Source of the DNA: Ectocarpus siliculosus
Lineage: Eukaryota > Sar > Phaeophyceae > Ectocarpales > Ectocarpaceae
NCBI GenBank assembly: GCA_000310025.1
Contig: FN648236.1
Span: 224,847-288,846 of the forward strand
Direction of reading: 5' to 3'
DNA: 64,000 nucleotides
The translations under genes were made by a program, and so were the position numbers. Below, in pieces: positions 22,876 to 36,400 of this stretch (the stretch's first letter is position 1; each line of letters starts with the position of its first letter). The notes beneath the pieces were generated by a model. The model was given only the letters and a program-made list of their open reading frames with translations. It had not been told where the DNA came from and searched no databases.

Positions 22876-25800
22876 CTAGTCGTTCAGCATGCAGAGCATG
22901 GCGCAACCTCGTCGAATCCAATGGTCTTCCGACTTGCCGCTCGGGATGGTAAGTGGTGCCACGAAGTTGGTAGAGTGCCCCGTTGTGGACAGCGTCCCGG
23001 CCTGGTGAAACAAAATTGCGGTTTCGGTTGGAACTATGTATTCAACGCATCAATATGTCGATGGTAGACACATGACAAGGACAACCGACCCACGACCTCT
23101 GTAGAAGCACCGAAATAGGCACAAAGGTGGATCTCGGTAGAACTCACAAGGGGTAGTCAAGACATGGGCGTATGCACGTAACCCACATCAATAACAAAAA
23201 CCGCGTCACACCAACACCGGTCTATGCGACGCGCTTTCTCGTTTTGCCTTTGCAATCCTTGTGCATTCTGAATATCCATAGTTCGGACTTGTAGCAAGTT
23301 TTTGTATTGCGAGAAAGGTGTCAAATTCCAAGCTCCTTTGTGCCGCGCTCACCCTCAAGGACGTTTTATAGAGAGGGCAGTTGTATAACTTGCCCGCGCT
23401 TCCGTCAGCGTCTTCTTTCCTTGATGGCTTGAGCCAGATGCACGGCATCTCGTCGAACAATCGACTTGGAATCTGCCAGGAATTGCGCAGCGTTTTGCGA
23501 GCAAATTCGTTGGTCATTCTCCGCTAGAGAGCGCTGAGCAAGTGGCACCCAGGGCTTGCTCTGGAGATCCTTTGAAGACCGTTCAGAAACAATAGGCGGC
23601 ACAACGCGCGGGTTCGACGAACCCAAACAGAACACCACCACTTAGACGCCTATGCAGCAACCCCATCAGTACATGTGGGGAAGCTTCGGACGAAGTTTGG
23701 GCAGTAAACGTGTATGGACCGACAAACCTTTCACAACAATGTTGACATGAGTCCTTCAGCAGAATGCTGAGTCGCTCGCGAGAATCGAACTACGGACAAC
23801 TGAACCAAACTACCCACACAAGAGCACACGTACGTACACCAAGCGTACCCTCCCGATCCCCCCACACCCACCGATTCTGCCATGAGCATCTCATTTCTGT
23901 CGAAGCGAGCTCCCTCCATGAACAGGCCGTGGATGTAAACCCCGTCCGGCGGCCCTCCGCTTACCGTATCCTCTCCGAACGGCATCACCTACAACAAATT
24001 GGGTGAAAGGAAGACGGTTTCGGATGCCGCGTTCAGCGTAGAACACCGGTGAAAGAAATATGGTACATTTCGTTTCCAGAGGGAGATAGATCACTGGTGG
24101 GCGTGAAATCCGTGTTAGCAACGCTTGGATACGTGCTTGTCCAGAAAAATATTTCTGCAATAATATCCCGAAAATGGAAAAACTGGGGTCCAAAAGCAAT
24201 CGCCTGTTGACGATATGACAGCGAAGTGATATCTTACACCTTCCTAGGGATAAGTGCGAAACGTAAAACACTGCGTCAACAAGAACAACAAGAACAACAA
24301 GAACAACAAGAACAACGTATTCCAAACCTGGCAGCCGATGACAAGGGTGTCGATGGCGATCTTGTAATCTCGCGAGTAAGTCTGCTTCACCCCCGTCATG
24401 AACCTGCGAGGGTCAGTTAGGCGAATTTGATACATACATTAAGACCAAGGCATTGTGATTCTTGCATCATTGACAAACCCGACTATTCTTTGTTTCGAAT
24501 AGAATGCGTTGACCCCGTCCGGATCGATAGCCGTTTCGTCATGCGCGAGATGGCTTCCTGTGAGAACGAGTCCGTCACCTAGATATAGAACAAGAGAACG
24601 TCCACCAAGTTCCACAGAGGAATCGCCAAACCACCCTGGACGAACCCACTCATTTCACTCACCCTTGCGGGAAAAAGAAACCAGGCAGCCAATAGCTTGA
24701 TCGTGGCCCCTCACTTAGCCACGCCCCGATGAACGCAATCCGCCCGAAAAAGTCTTCTGTCCACGATGCCAAAGGCTTCAAGCACGGGTAGCCCGCCTTC
24801 TCCCAGCTTGGCGGCACCCGTTGGAACAGGAAACAGTTGTACATCTCTTCCAAAGGCCCAGACATAACCACGATCCCCCTGGCGCCACACATTCATGTAC
24901 AATCGTTTTGGTCTACGAGTTATTTCCCTGTCAGTGGATGATACGCATGGCGAATAGTATACTATGCAGTACAAAGCGACATCTCATGTGCTATCGAGCC
25001 GACGCCACACATGACATTTATGTTTATGGCACGTCATGCGTCGATATCGATGCCGAATAACGTAATTCGGTGCTATTCTTGAATATCACGGGGAACGGGG
25101 CTCTCCGGCTGGGTTTGAACATCATCCCTTTTGCACAGCTCTTTCTAGTCGCCTGGACGTCCATCTGGATCCCCAATACCAAGGAGTCTTACGCTCATAT
25201 AAAGAATACCTGATGGCCTTTTGCAGCTCCGACAGCGTCGCTCGCATGACCGCTACGAGGCCGTTAAACCGCACCGCCTCCTGCCCCAAAAAGACCCCCA
25301 GGGAATTCATTGCGCCGTCCACCTTACAGACAAGGAAGCCAAGAGAGGGCGTGTGGGCCATGGCAAAAACAATAGCGTCGATGATTAAGAGCTGCTCGTT
25401 TCGGCATAATTGTAGGCTTGTGTGTGGATGAATATCGAACAACAAGATCCGCGAGGGGGGGGAGATGTCGCCTCACCCTTTTGCTGTTGTCTTACCTTTT
25501 TGAAGGTTTCTTCGTGTCCTTTTCTAACGTCGAACGGTGTCGGCATCCTCGCGGCAATAAGTTTCGCGCCTTCCGCTACCTGGAGGCAACGTCATGGTAT
25601 ATGAAACAGGCCAGCGCGCAGTCGTAAGTGTCAGCTAAAAGAGGATCCTTGGTGAAACATAGTATTGAAGTCAAACAAAACTGCTCACAACTAACCTTCT
25701 GAGAAATATGGTTTTTCAAGAGGTGTTGCAGCAGAAATGATCGAGGGGCATGTCTAACTGGGGCAACGGCACTGAGCATCAATTTGAGTGCCGCCGATTT

Positions 25801-27493
25801 TCACACACGATCGTTTGCTGATACCCCAGTTGTAATCTATAAGATAGTGTCCATGAAAACATCATCGGATAATATCCAAACTCGTCCTCTTCTTGCAGGA
25901 AAATTCTTCATTTTCGAGCTGTTGACTGAACTCTCCCGACTGTAACCCAGTCAGAGTGTCGGCATTTTGGCGACTGCAGAGAGCTTTACGACACTGTTAG
26001 AACTGGATTTGTACAGTAGCATGATGTTCAACGTTCGGAATTTCAAACCTGAACGTCCGTGTCCCCCGCATCGCCACCTTCCCCGCCTCCACCTCCAGAA
26101 AGCGCGATGATCGTCCCCAATGTGTTATTCGTAAAATTCTGTGCAACAAAATGTGAAAACATTAGTTGCCACCAGTTGTTGTGGTTTGTCGGTTTTCTGC
26201 AGAAGTATGACCATGATGCTCAAGCATGCCTTCAATGTGTTTTCAAGAGAACGCATGTCGCAGTCACAATCAGTAGGTTGCAAAGTTAGCTAAAGGATCA
26301 ACGTCACAGTGCTTGCGCGAGGATCAACGTCAGTTTTTGTAGCAGGGGCAGAGTTTCTACATCACCCTCTAACGGGAATCGGTCACGATACCGCCCCAGG
26401 AAACAAAAACAGCGGCAAACGAAGACTAGCTGGTATGGCAATCATGGATCGTTTTGAAGGTTGCTCGTGCAAGTTCGAACAAGTTTCCAAGCAAAGCGGA
26501 CCTGCTGGAAAGTGATGTCAGCGTTCGGATGGAGGCCGAACGTCTCTGGTGGGTCTTCCACAGGCAATCCTCTCGTATATTCCTTCAGCTCCTCCAGGGA
26601 ACCCTCACTCGGTGCATAGTACGTGCCCGATTCGCTGTAAATCCGGAAGGGACAAGAAGCTCTTCAGATTCACCGACAAGAAGGTTTGGTTTCGAAGCGA
26701 CGGATTGTTGTGGCATCTTCCAACATTTAATAGAACGGTGTTATTCAACATGCCTGAGGCGTTACGCAGACGCATCCACGCAACTGTGGGTAACCACGTG
26801 GCCTGGCAAAGGCTACACAATTTGTCTCTCAATCTCCGGGACGCGTCTGCGTACCTGAACCGGTATGAATCGTCAAGAAGTCCTGGATCGAAGTAGAGTC
26901 GCATGATGGATGCGATGGTGCGCTTGTCCCACACGTCCGTTACCCTCCCGCCGTACGTCACGTCCGCCACGATCACGTTCAGAGTATCCCACGGAACGTC
27001 GTCCTGCTCTTCCACGTACATGCGCACCTAGCGAAGGTAGGATAAACGAGGGTTTTAGTCACGGTAGGCTGGGTCGGGGCCGTGGAACGGTACTTCTTGC
27101 CTGGACTCATCGAACACAAGGTGCGGGATACACCTATTGTAGGACATTTGTCGCTTTGGAACCGTGTCAGGATGCGGGAAGGGCACGGAAAGCGAACCCG
27201 CTCCTATAAGGGACGAAATCACGGCCACTTGGACCCATGTACATGCGTTCCGTATACGTAGATTGCAGTTCAGCGTGTACGGGAATGTCGCAGGGACGGG
27301 TATTGCACAATTCAATATACTCCTCTACCTGCATCATCGCGGCCTTCAAGTCGGAGTTCATCCATTCGTAAGGGATGTTCCACCCAACTGCCCCGAACTT
27401 TCGTCGCTCGAGTATAAGAGCGTTGAAAAATACCAACGAGAAGCACAATTTCTTGAATGCCCTGGCGGCGGAGCACGACTCGTACTCCTCTTC
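22876..27493 (-). other. Dynein C-terminal domain
   Basis: Exons 27493-27329, 27027-26855, 26634-26502, 26138-26049, 25579-25496, 25322-25210, 24878-24663, 24403-24328, 23988-23872, 23472-23353 and 23001-22876. Anchors are [57 protein letters not shown] and LPGFFFPQG, then [34 protein letters not shown] and the last exon. A small Gly-rich insertion sits in exon 26138-26049. The full C-terminal domain argues against truncation. Confidence 0.95.
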
Positions 27494-30400
27494 CTGCGGT
27501 TAGAGTCAGGGAAGAGAGCATGAAACAAGCTGCGAGAGGATTCCCAGCGTGTGCGGTCGTAGCCAAGGTTGAACGAAGCATATGAACGTTGGTCAAGGTG
27601 GTGGTTCTTACGCTATGAAGGAGGTATAGGGAACGGGCGGGGGGCTTCGGAATTTGAGTAAAACACTTGGGCAGCCGCAAATATATTTCAAGCAAAGTCA
27701 TACTTTTGGCGACAGAAAGGATGTCCAAAGATCGTACCATTTACTACTCCCTGTAGAGCCCATGACAGCAAACCAAATCCCATGTCGCTAGCTTCCAGAT
27801 TAGTTGGTGTGCCAAAAAGCAGGTTTTCAGTTTTTTCCCCCAGACGCTTTTGACCAAAGGCCGAAAGAAGGTACTGCGATGACGCATACACCACCCCGTC
27901 ACCCACCACGGATGGACCACGGTTATGGATCACCGTGCCTTTCGCTGACAGAATTTTCACCGACCACACAGGTGACGCGCTCGGTGCCAACGGAATTAAG
28001 ATACACAAGCGAACGAACCTTGAGGTCATTGAAGGCCCGCATTAGGTTCGCTCGCAACCCCTTCGGCGGCTCATTGGTGATCTTGATGCCGTTCTGGAGC
28101 ACCGCCACTGGGAAGCGAGGGCTCGGACTCGAGGTCAGCCACAGTCGGAAATCCGCGTGGGTGTCCTCTGGAATCGCGTTCGCCTTCTCCAGAATCTGCT
28201 CCAGCGTAGGGAGCCACGAGACCGCCAGGTGACAGTTCTGCAGGCACACCCAGTCTCCGTTATCTCTGGAGTCGGTGGGTCGTACGGTAATTTTGAGGGA
28301 CGTGACAAGGTTCAATTTAATGCCCGTCATCGTCGCAATTACCACGTGAATGGTCGAGGGTGTGATACGGCAGAAAAGAGGGTTTCACGTCAATGGACTT
28401 GTGGAAAGCACGGCGTGAAAGGGTTACGGACTTGCTGCGATAGACATACAATAAGAGATTTTTATGTTGCTTGACTCTTTGGGCGACTGATGATGAAAGT
28501 GTGAATTCTAACCTTGGGTGGCTTGTGGTAAGCCTGCATGGACCTAACACATGATTTGGCCGGCATGGCCAATGTGCCACCCAAACCGAGGCGCATTCTT
28601 CGGCGACCATCGTTCTGTCTCATTATTCCCCACTCGCATGTTATCACTTCCAACCGTCGATGCATGTGCACCATTTCCTGACACTGGATTTAGCGTCAGC
28701 AGACCCTTGATTATCCCACGAACCTCTCCAGGATTTCACCCCAAGACCATTTCGTCAAAGAACTACGCCGTGTGAGCATCGGAACTCCCATCGCCGGGTC
28801 ACGGGCTCTGCTTCAAGGCAGTACACGCACTGCTAGGCCATGAACGGTAGTACAACCAAGCCTCGCACCTGCCGGATACCATCAACCGCTCCGCAATCGG
28901 TCCCTGTCCCTGTCCCAGGGAGAGGATTTTCAGGCCACCGTTTGTCGGGGTCTTGCCCTTCTGAGCACCCAGACCCAACAGGTAGTCGTTAACGTCCGCA
29001 CCCGCACTGAGGATGAAGATGAGCGGCGTGATGCAGACAGAGTCTTCGTAGGCCGCCTGAAGGTCGAACGGTGGGGACTCGGCGAACGCTGCCCCCAAAT
29101 TTTTCTGCAAGCGTAAGGGCATCATGGTTGAAAGTCGATCGAAAACGCCAGGTTGGGCACGTGTATCAACATTTACTTGCTGAACTGTGCCTGAGACTAT
29201 TCCAATAATATAGCGCGCTCACGATGTGTGCAGGATACAATGATACCTGTGAAATAAACAATCTCGAGTCTCTTGCAATGCAAATCGACCTCAACAACTG
29301 TAGTGGCACGCTCACTGCTTACATCACACCTGCTACTACAACAAGGTGCGGCACGTGTTACAGTCATCCACACCCGAGGCTAGAGTTTGTAAAGGTGAGC
29401 GTTTGAGAATCTACGCTCTCCGCACAAACAAACGGGCAAACTCCACGACTAGTCTATGGTCAGGAGAAATGAACTCGTTTTTGAGATGAACCAAGTGGCG
29501 ATATCCTGCTCAAACCACACACCCGTCAGCGCTTGCCTGCACGAAAACCCTCATCGCGAAGACAGTCTTCTCTTCGCGTATTGCCCGCAGCAGTAACAGT
29601 TTCTGGAACTCCGACAGGCGTCCTCCGTCTCCCCCCCACTCCCCGGGGGGTTCCTCCAAGTGAGGCGCCTCAGACTCGAAGTACTTAGCCTTGAGTCCAA
29701 GAAATACGGCAAACCATGCAACAAAGATGACTATTTTTCTCTCTTTCGCGAATAGACGGTTGGTTGAGGTCGAGGGCGGAACTTCAAGTTTCTTGTGCTT
29801 GCGCTTCGAAGGCAATCATGAGGGGTGTGAGGTCATGAAAAGGAGGGGATTTCAACTGACGACAGTAGATGGATGGATCCGGTTGAGGGCGTGCGGGGTA
29901 TGCCGGGGGGGAAGGGGGGCGGGGCTCGAAAGAGCAGTGGTTGGAGTGAGTTCAACCGGCCAAAAAATAGCAAGGAGATGGATACAGCAACATGAAGCGC
30001 AGGGAGAAAATAATCATCTCTGAAGTACGCGGAAGCTGAGGCTTCACGCACGAGTACTGCTGCCAAGAGACCGGGCAACATACCTCGGTGATCACCGAAG
30101 TCTGGTTGCCAAAAGTCGCTACTTGTTACCTTCTTCGCATATAATCGCCTGAACGAATGGAATCCCATACCTTCCAGTCACCCGGCGCGGCCTCTACAGC
30201 CGCCGGCAAGCCCGCGAACGCAGGCCCCAGGGTGGCCTCGTATGCCAGCAGTTGATCCCATGCCTTCGCCGACATCCACGGAAGGCTCGACGGTTTCTGT
30301 CTCGCCGCGCCCCCCGCTAGAAATAGCCCGCAAGCGTCATAAGATGTGGAACGGGACGCGTTAACAACAACTACAGTAGACTAGCTGCAGTATTTTGTCT

Positions 30401-33400
30401 TGTGCATGTGGAAACTTAGAGGGCAACCGCATAAAAGGAGATGCTCGTGTGGGACATAAAGCTATTTCTTCACGCAAGCTCTCCTTCTCCCTTCTTGCGA
30501 GATGATCAAGGGTTCTTTGGACTGTTGCAAAGGACAACTTGTACGGTCTTCCCGCTGGAATCAATACCTGCCGGCTGTAAGTCATTCTCATCCTAGGTAG
30601 TACACCCGCTCCGGCGAACAGGGCGAACCGCCTCAAAACAAACAGTATTCTTACACACCTGCATCCGCTTCCATGACGACCGCGCCGACAAGCAGCGTCC
30701 GCCACTCTTGGTCGGACACTTTTCCGGCCTGTCGCAGGATTCCCACGGCGATCATGAAGGCGTAGATCATCTTGTCCTTCTCGAATAGGCCGCGGCAGAT
30801 GTTGGTGAACATGTTGAGGCTCACGTCGTCGATGAGGATTCGGAGCCTCGCGGACACCTCGTCGTTCTTCTCGGCCTTCTGCAGGCGCTGCGAGAACAAG
30901 TCTTTGTAGAACTTGAGGCTGTGGACGCAAGGACGGAAAACAGTTTCTAGGACGTTTGCTTTCGTTGTTTTCGTCGTCTCGTTTGTCGCACACATCGCTC
31001 ACAGGTTCCACGTACTTAACGACTTTTCCCCTCTGACGAGCTCTGTTCAGGAACACAGGAGACTCCTCTGAGGCGCATTACTTAATTCTTGCACGCGAAA
31101 AAGATCCAGTTGTCGTTCGTGTGTTCTAGAAAATGCTGGACACGTTGGGAATGATAAAACTTGACCAGCGGAAGTTATCCTTGAATACTTTGGCAAGGCC
31201 TGATCGTATGCCTGAGCCTATTTTCTGAAGAGATTGGCTGTGTATTGGCTGTTTTGAAAACACATTTCTCCATCAAGAACAAGAGCTCCCGTGTGCTACG
31301 GGGAGGCGTCATTGAAAGAACGAAGCGTAGACCTTTGCACCCAAGGACGAATCAATGGGAGAGTGTCCTTGAGGCACTCGGGCCACTTGTTCCATAGAGG
31401 AGCACGGTAGACTCTGCTTGGCAAGTCAACAAGACGCTCAACGTGTTTTCTGGAAACATGCCGTGGTTTTGGGTTGTCTCGGTTGCGGACATGGTCGTAC
31501 TACGAAACCCTCCGCCAATGGTTTCCAAGTCGTTGCGGAGGGTCTCTTCAACGTGATGATGCGCGCACAAGGATTTGCAAACGCCTAGGTCAGGCAGTCA
31601 AGCACAAACTGGCCTATTGCGCACCCCCTCCCAAGAAATTGGAATGGTTGCTCAATGGGAGGGGCATCATTGGCGTGAGGTCAAGTACAATAATCCCCGT
31701 GGTGCTTCTGCCCCTCTAGAACCTACCATACCGTACTCCCAGTGGGCTGGCGACAGTAGCCTATGTGGGTGTGACTGATATCAAGGGCTTATGTATCATT
31801 GGAGCCCTTTTAGTTGCATAGACACAAGTCATCACACGCCCACCTGTACTGATACATGGGGTCCACGTTGCTCAGACCCGCGATGACAAAATAGATGATG
31901 GAGCCCCGCGTCGCGACGACCCTGTAGTCCTCACGCGTGTCGTTGATCTCCTTAGTCGTGTGCTCCGCCTCCGTAAGACGCTCGTTGATGGCCTTGGAGG
32001 TCACCTTCGACTGGGACAGCGCGTCAATCAGGTCTTCGTCGTCCAGGATGTTTCCTGGGGAACACATCGGGTATTGTACATTTTCCGCGGGATATGTAAT
32101 ATTTTGTCAAGTGTAAACGTTGCTGAAGGGAGAGAGTAAATATTGGGAGAGAACGCAGTGATTCGAATATGACGTGTTTATGCTCACACGCATAGTCCTT
32201 GATTCCTTCAGGGCTTGCACATGCTCGAGTCTTGGGGATTATGCGTCCGTATCCTTCAATATCGATTGCGCCTAACTGGTGTCGTGTCTACGAGAAAGTC
32301 ACGGCTAGTTGCTTAGGTTATTTCAACGGTTTCCGCATACCCGAGGCATTCACGAGCATGTAAAGAATCTTGTTCTCGATCTCCTTGAGTGTCCTCTGGT
32401 CGTTGGCGATGTTCACCACCTGCGATTCAATACAAGAATCAAACATCGCGCACGCGAGCACCGCAACAGTATTTTTTCGGAGATCATGAACCAGAATGTA
32501 AACCGCTTGTTACCACTCAAGGCAACAAAGAGGTATCGGCAAAAAGCATACCTTCAGATATAAGGTAATGGTTGATCACTACCTTATACTGTCGCAATTC
32601 ACAATATTCGGTATCGCCCCTTCCGGTATGTTTGTGCAGGGTTGGCCGAAATCTTGGGGTTGGTAAGCTGGGACCACACGAATGACGACGTGTGCGTTAT
32701 TCGATGCACATTGTAGACCCCTATCGTAACCGGCTGCAAACTCACCGTTGGTCCATTGCTCTGCTCTGGGCTCACCAATAACTTCACTATGCTATGTGGA
32801 GCAAGACTTCTATTGTACCACAGCATTGTGAGGCAAAAGTCCAGAGAAAATAGAAGCGTGGCTTGCATCAAGATCGATTCGAATTGGTGGACATATTGAA
32901 GCATGGATTTTGCGGTGCTGTCCTATCCATACCAGTTCATCCTTCTTGGCCTCCAGGTCGGGTCGCTCGTTCTTTACCACGTCCACGAGCAGCTGATCTT
33001 CTAGGCCCGTCATTGTCACGGTGAAATTGATGATCGTTACCTTCGTTGGAGATGACGGTTGAGGTGAGGTTTGGGGAGGAGCGGAGAGCTGATTAAGTTT
33101 GGTTCACCGTGACTGATGAACACGTTCGTTCGGTTTCTGCTCCGCATAGTTCGTTGTGATGGTTCGGTGTGAAAGACGGAATTACCGTCCGTTTTGCGCG
33201 TTAGGGGGGTATCGAACATACTTCGAAGAATGTTCTGAAAAAGGCGAGGGTGCGACACTCAGTGCCACAAAAAAAATGAGTCAAGAACACCATCCTCAGC
33301 GCAGTTTGTATGCCGACAACAGCGGTCACCAGACAGAAGACATTCACCGATTTCAACTAAAATCGACACAACACTGCTGTTCAGACCTACAGCGTTGGGC

Positions 33401-36400
33401 CGAGTCGTCTCAATGATGACAACACCAACAACACACCTTGATGCAGATTTCGGGCATGTAGTGCGGGTTGGCCAGCTTTGTCGTCACGAAGAATCTAAAC
33501 TCATCGCTGTAGGGCACGTCCGTGTCCCCCAGCCTCAGCAGTACCTGCCCGCCTCTCTTGAACACCTGTCACAACCGAAGCAGGGGTCGACAACGAATTA
33601 ATGATCATTTTGTTTTCACGGCATGAAACTCCCGCAAGCCTCCGCGATAGCCGCCCGCCGCTCTCGAACATCGATGTGCTTGAGAATGAGCTACTTGTAT
33701 TACAGTTACAACGGAGGATTTGGTCATCGTTTGAGGCAACGTATAAACCCAAAATTGTGAATGTATCACCAACCTGTTTGAGCAAAACTGGCTCCAGCCC
33801 AGGGTCCAGTTCTTCCTTCACGTTCTCCAGCAGAACGGGGGCCCCGTATCGGATTCCATTTTCGAGGGTACGAAGGAAAGCCTTCTCAGTGAGTTTGATG
33901 ACCTATCGGGCATGAACGAAAGGAAGGGAGAGGTAGTTGCCTCATGGCCTTCATAATCAGCTCTTGCTGCAGGCGTTGTCATTGGGTTCTTGTTGCGTGT
34001 TTCTGGGGCTGACTCGTAGATAGCGGTGCACGTGGTTCCCCGAAGGAAAGTATTGCTGATCGACAATTGTCTGAACACTTGGCGGAAGGGTCATGCGGGG
34101 GGGGGGCTGGGGCGAGAAACCCTAATCGTTCTGTGATCCTCATCCGGCCGATTCTACGCCCCCTGGCCGTATGTGAGAGTTGGTGAAGAAAAGAGAGCCG
34201 AGGGTAGGCGCAAACGTAAAGTAAACTATAGAAGCGGGCACGAACCAGCAGCAGCAACAACATCAACGCTGCTGTACTACCCCACATGTTTACAACGACG
34301 AGTTCGATATTTTCACCAACACAGCGCAACCCACGCATCACCTGGAGATTGGCGTCCGCGTACATGCTGCGAATCCAACGGTTCGCCTGCCCCTGGGGGT
34401 CAATCATCAACGGCCAACGTCTTCCCATCGTGGTCAGCATCCCGTTCTCTGTCGAAAACTCGTCGGCGGGGAGGCCCATGAGCTGCCACTGCCGTACCGT
34501 TACCGGCTCCGCGAGAACGCCTTCCAGGGAGAAGTCGTCGGCCACAGGGATGGAACGCTCCTTGCAGAGTTTCACCCAACCGGACGCCATGTCCTTCCGG
34601 AATTGGCTGTTGTTGGAGCACAACGGAGCATGGTGTTTGTGTAGCACGGGTATGGTGGGGGACGGGGAAAGATGAAACAACAGCAAGAGGGAGGAGAAAA
34701 GCAATCGGGCTCTCAACACACCCTGTACCATGCCCTGAAGAGAAAGTGGGATGAATATTGAAGCTTTCCTCGGCCTAAAATTCCTGACCTGGTGAAGGGA
34801 CCGAGGTAGGCAAGGCAACCGGAGGCGAGCATGACGTTGCCGACGAGGTTCTTAAGATCCTTCGACAGGCGGTCGGCCGACTCCTGCCACCGTTCCCTCT
34901 CGTCCCCCAGGCCTCCGATGAGCTGCTCCGCTCGCTTGAGCTGGTCCGTGGTCTTCAGGGCCTGTCCCTCTAGCCCGGCTTTCTTTCTCTCGGTGGAGGC
35001 GAGGGTGGCCTTCAACTCTGCAACGTCCGCGAGGATCTGTTTTGAAGAAAAAAGGGGAAAAGGAACAATCGTTTGATGACGTGAGGATCAGCGGGTCAGC
35101 CACGAGTGCACATGGAGCACATCGAGAATAAATCGATCAAACATATTCGAGGAAAGCGCGATATTTACGTACAAGAAAACATGAACAAAAGCAATGCACA
35201 TGACATACAAAAGCATTCGACACGAAAAAGAGAAAAAAAACGAACAAAGGCAAGAATGACGTGACACACGTTGAAATGGAGGTGAACGTGTCCTCCTTCT
35301 CAGCGTTTCGTGTTCGGTTAGATTACAGCGAGCGTGTCCGACGAGCAAGCAGAACACGTACGTGTGAACCAGGAGCACGTTCATGCTTGAATCGGTCGCA
35401 CGCCAAACTAGCTTCGAACTTCTCGTGGCCTGGGTGGGACGCTGAATGTTCTGCGGTTAGACCCAAATAACCGGATACATTGCCGAAACTTGCTCACGCG
35501 ATCAGCCAGATGCGTGAATCATACATGAGCACTGAGAAACGAAATCTCTTGTAGCACCACCACGCCCTCCCCCGCGCCCTTGCTGCCGTTCAGAGAGCCT
35601 CGTGCGGTTCCCAACTCTCCAAACCATCTCTCTCGTAAGTGTTTTGTTGACTATCAAAGAGCCTTCTTCCCTGTGCCACTCTCCTATCCGAACCTTTCTG
35701 AGAGCCTCCTGCTTCTTGCCGAGCTCGCTCTGGACAACCGCCAGCTCTCCCTCCGCCTGGGCGAGCGCCTCCTTCTTCGGCCCGATATTCTTGGCCACCT
35801 TGTCGTACGTGTACATCGCTCGGGCCCACATGCAGAGGCTCTTGGCGGCCGAAGAGACCTGTTTGGTGATTATAGTGTTGGTGGTGGTGATGGAAACAAC
35901 ACGGTCCGAAATTGAAAACGGAAGGAAATTTGTATGTTGTTGCAAATGGATGGAGGGGACCTGGTTGATTATTCTGAGCGTGACAATGTTCATTTAACTA
36001 TAGTTATTGGTCAGACTTTTCATGTCTGTGCGACTGCAAGTCCGCCCACGTTTCTTGCCAACGACAACCGCATAAATAAGTGTACCTTGGCAACCTCCTC
36101 CGGCAGGAATCCGGGGTTCTCGATGTAGGTTTTGAGGGCGCGGATAACCTTCGGGGGGATGTTGTCCTTGTCGAAGCCCTTGAGCTCGTCCATGAAGGTC
36201 ATTTTGGACATGAGGTTCTTAGACTCCTTCCAGTTGGGCTTGCTGCCGAAAAGGATGCACACTGATTCCATCGTGTAGGCAACCATCTGGAGCCGAATAG
36301 TAACAGCAGGGTCCCAAACGCAACAGGGTTGGTCGGCCGAACATGTTCTCGGCGTCAGTCGCGTATTAGTGTTGTTTGTGTTTGGTAACGGTGGCGACAA

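Noticed and set aside
23765-23815. A T-arm-like motif (GTTCGATTCTC on the minus strand) suggesting a tRNA
   Set aside because: No matching acceptor stem, D arm or anticodon arm fits within the required length, and it lies in a dynein intron.
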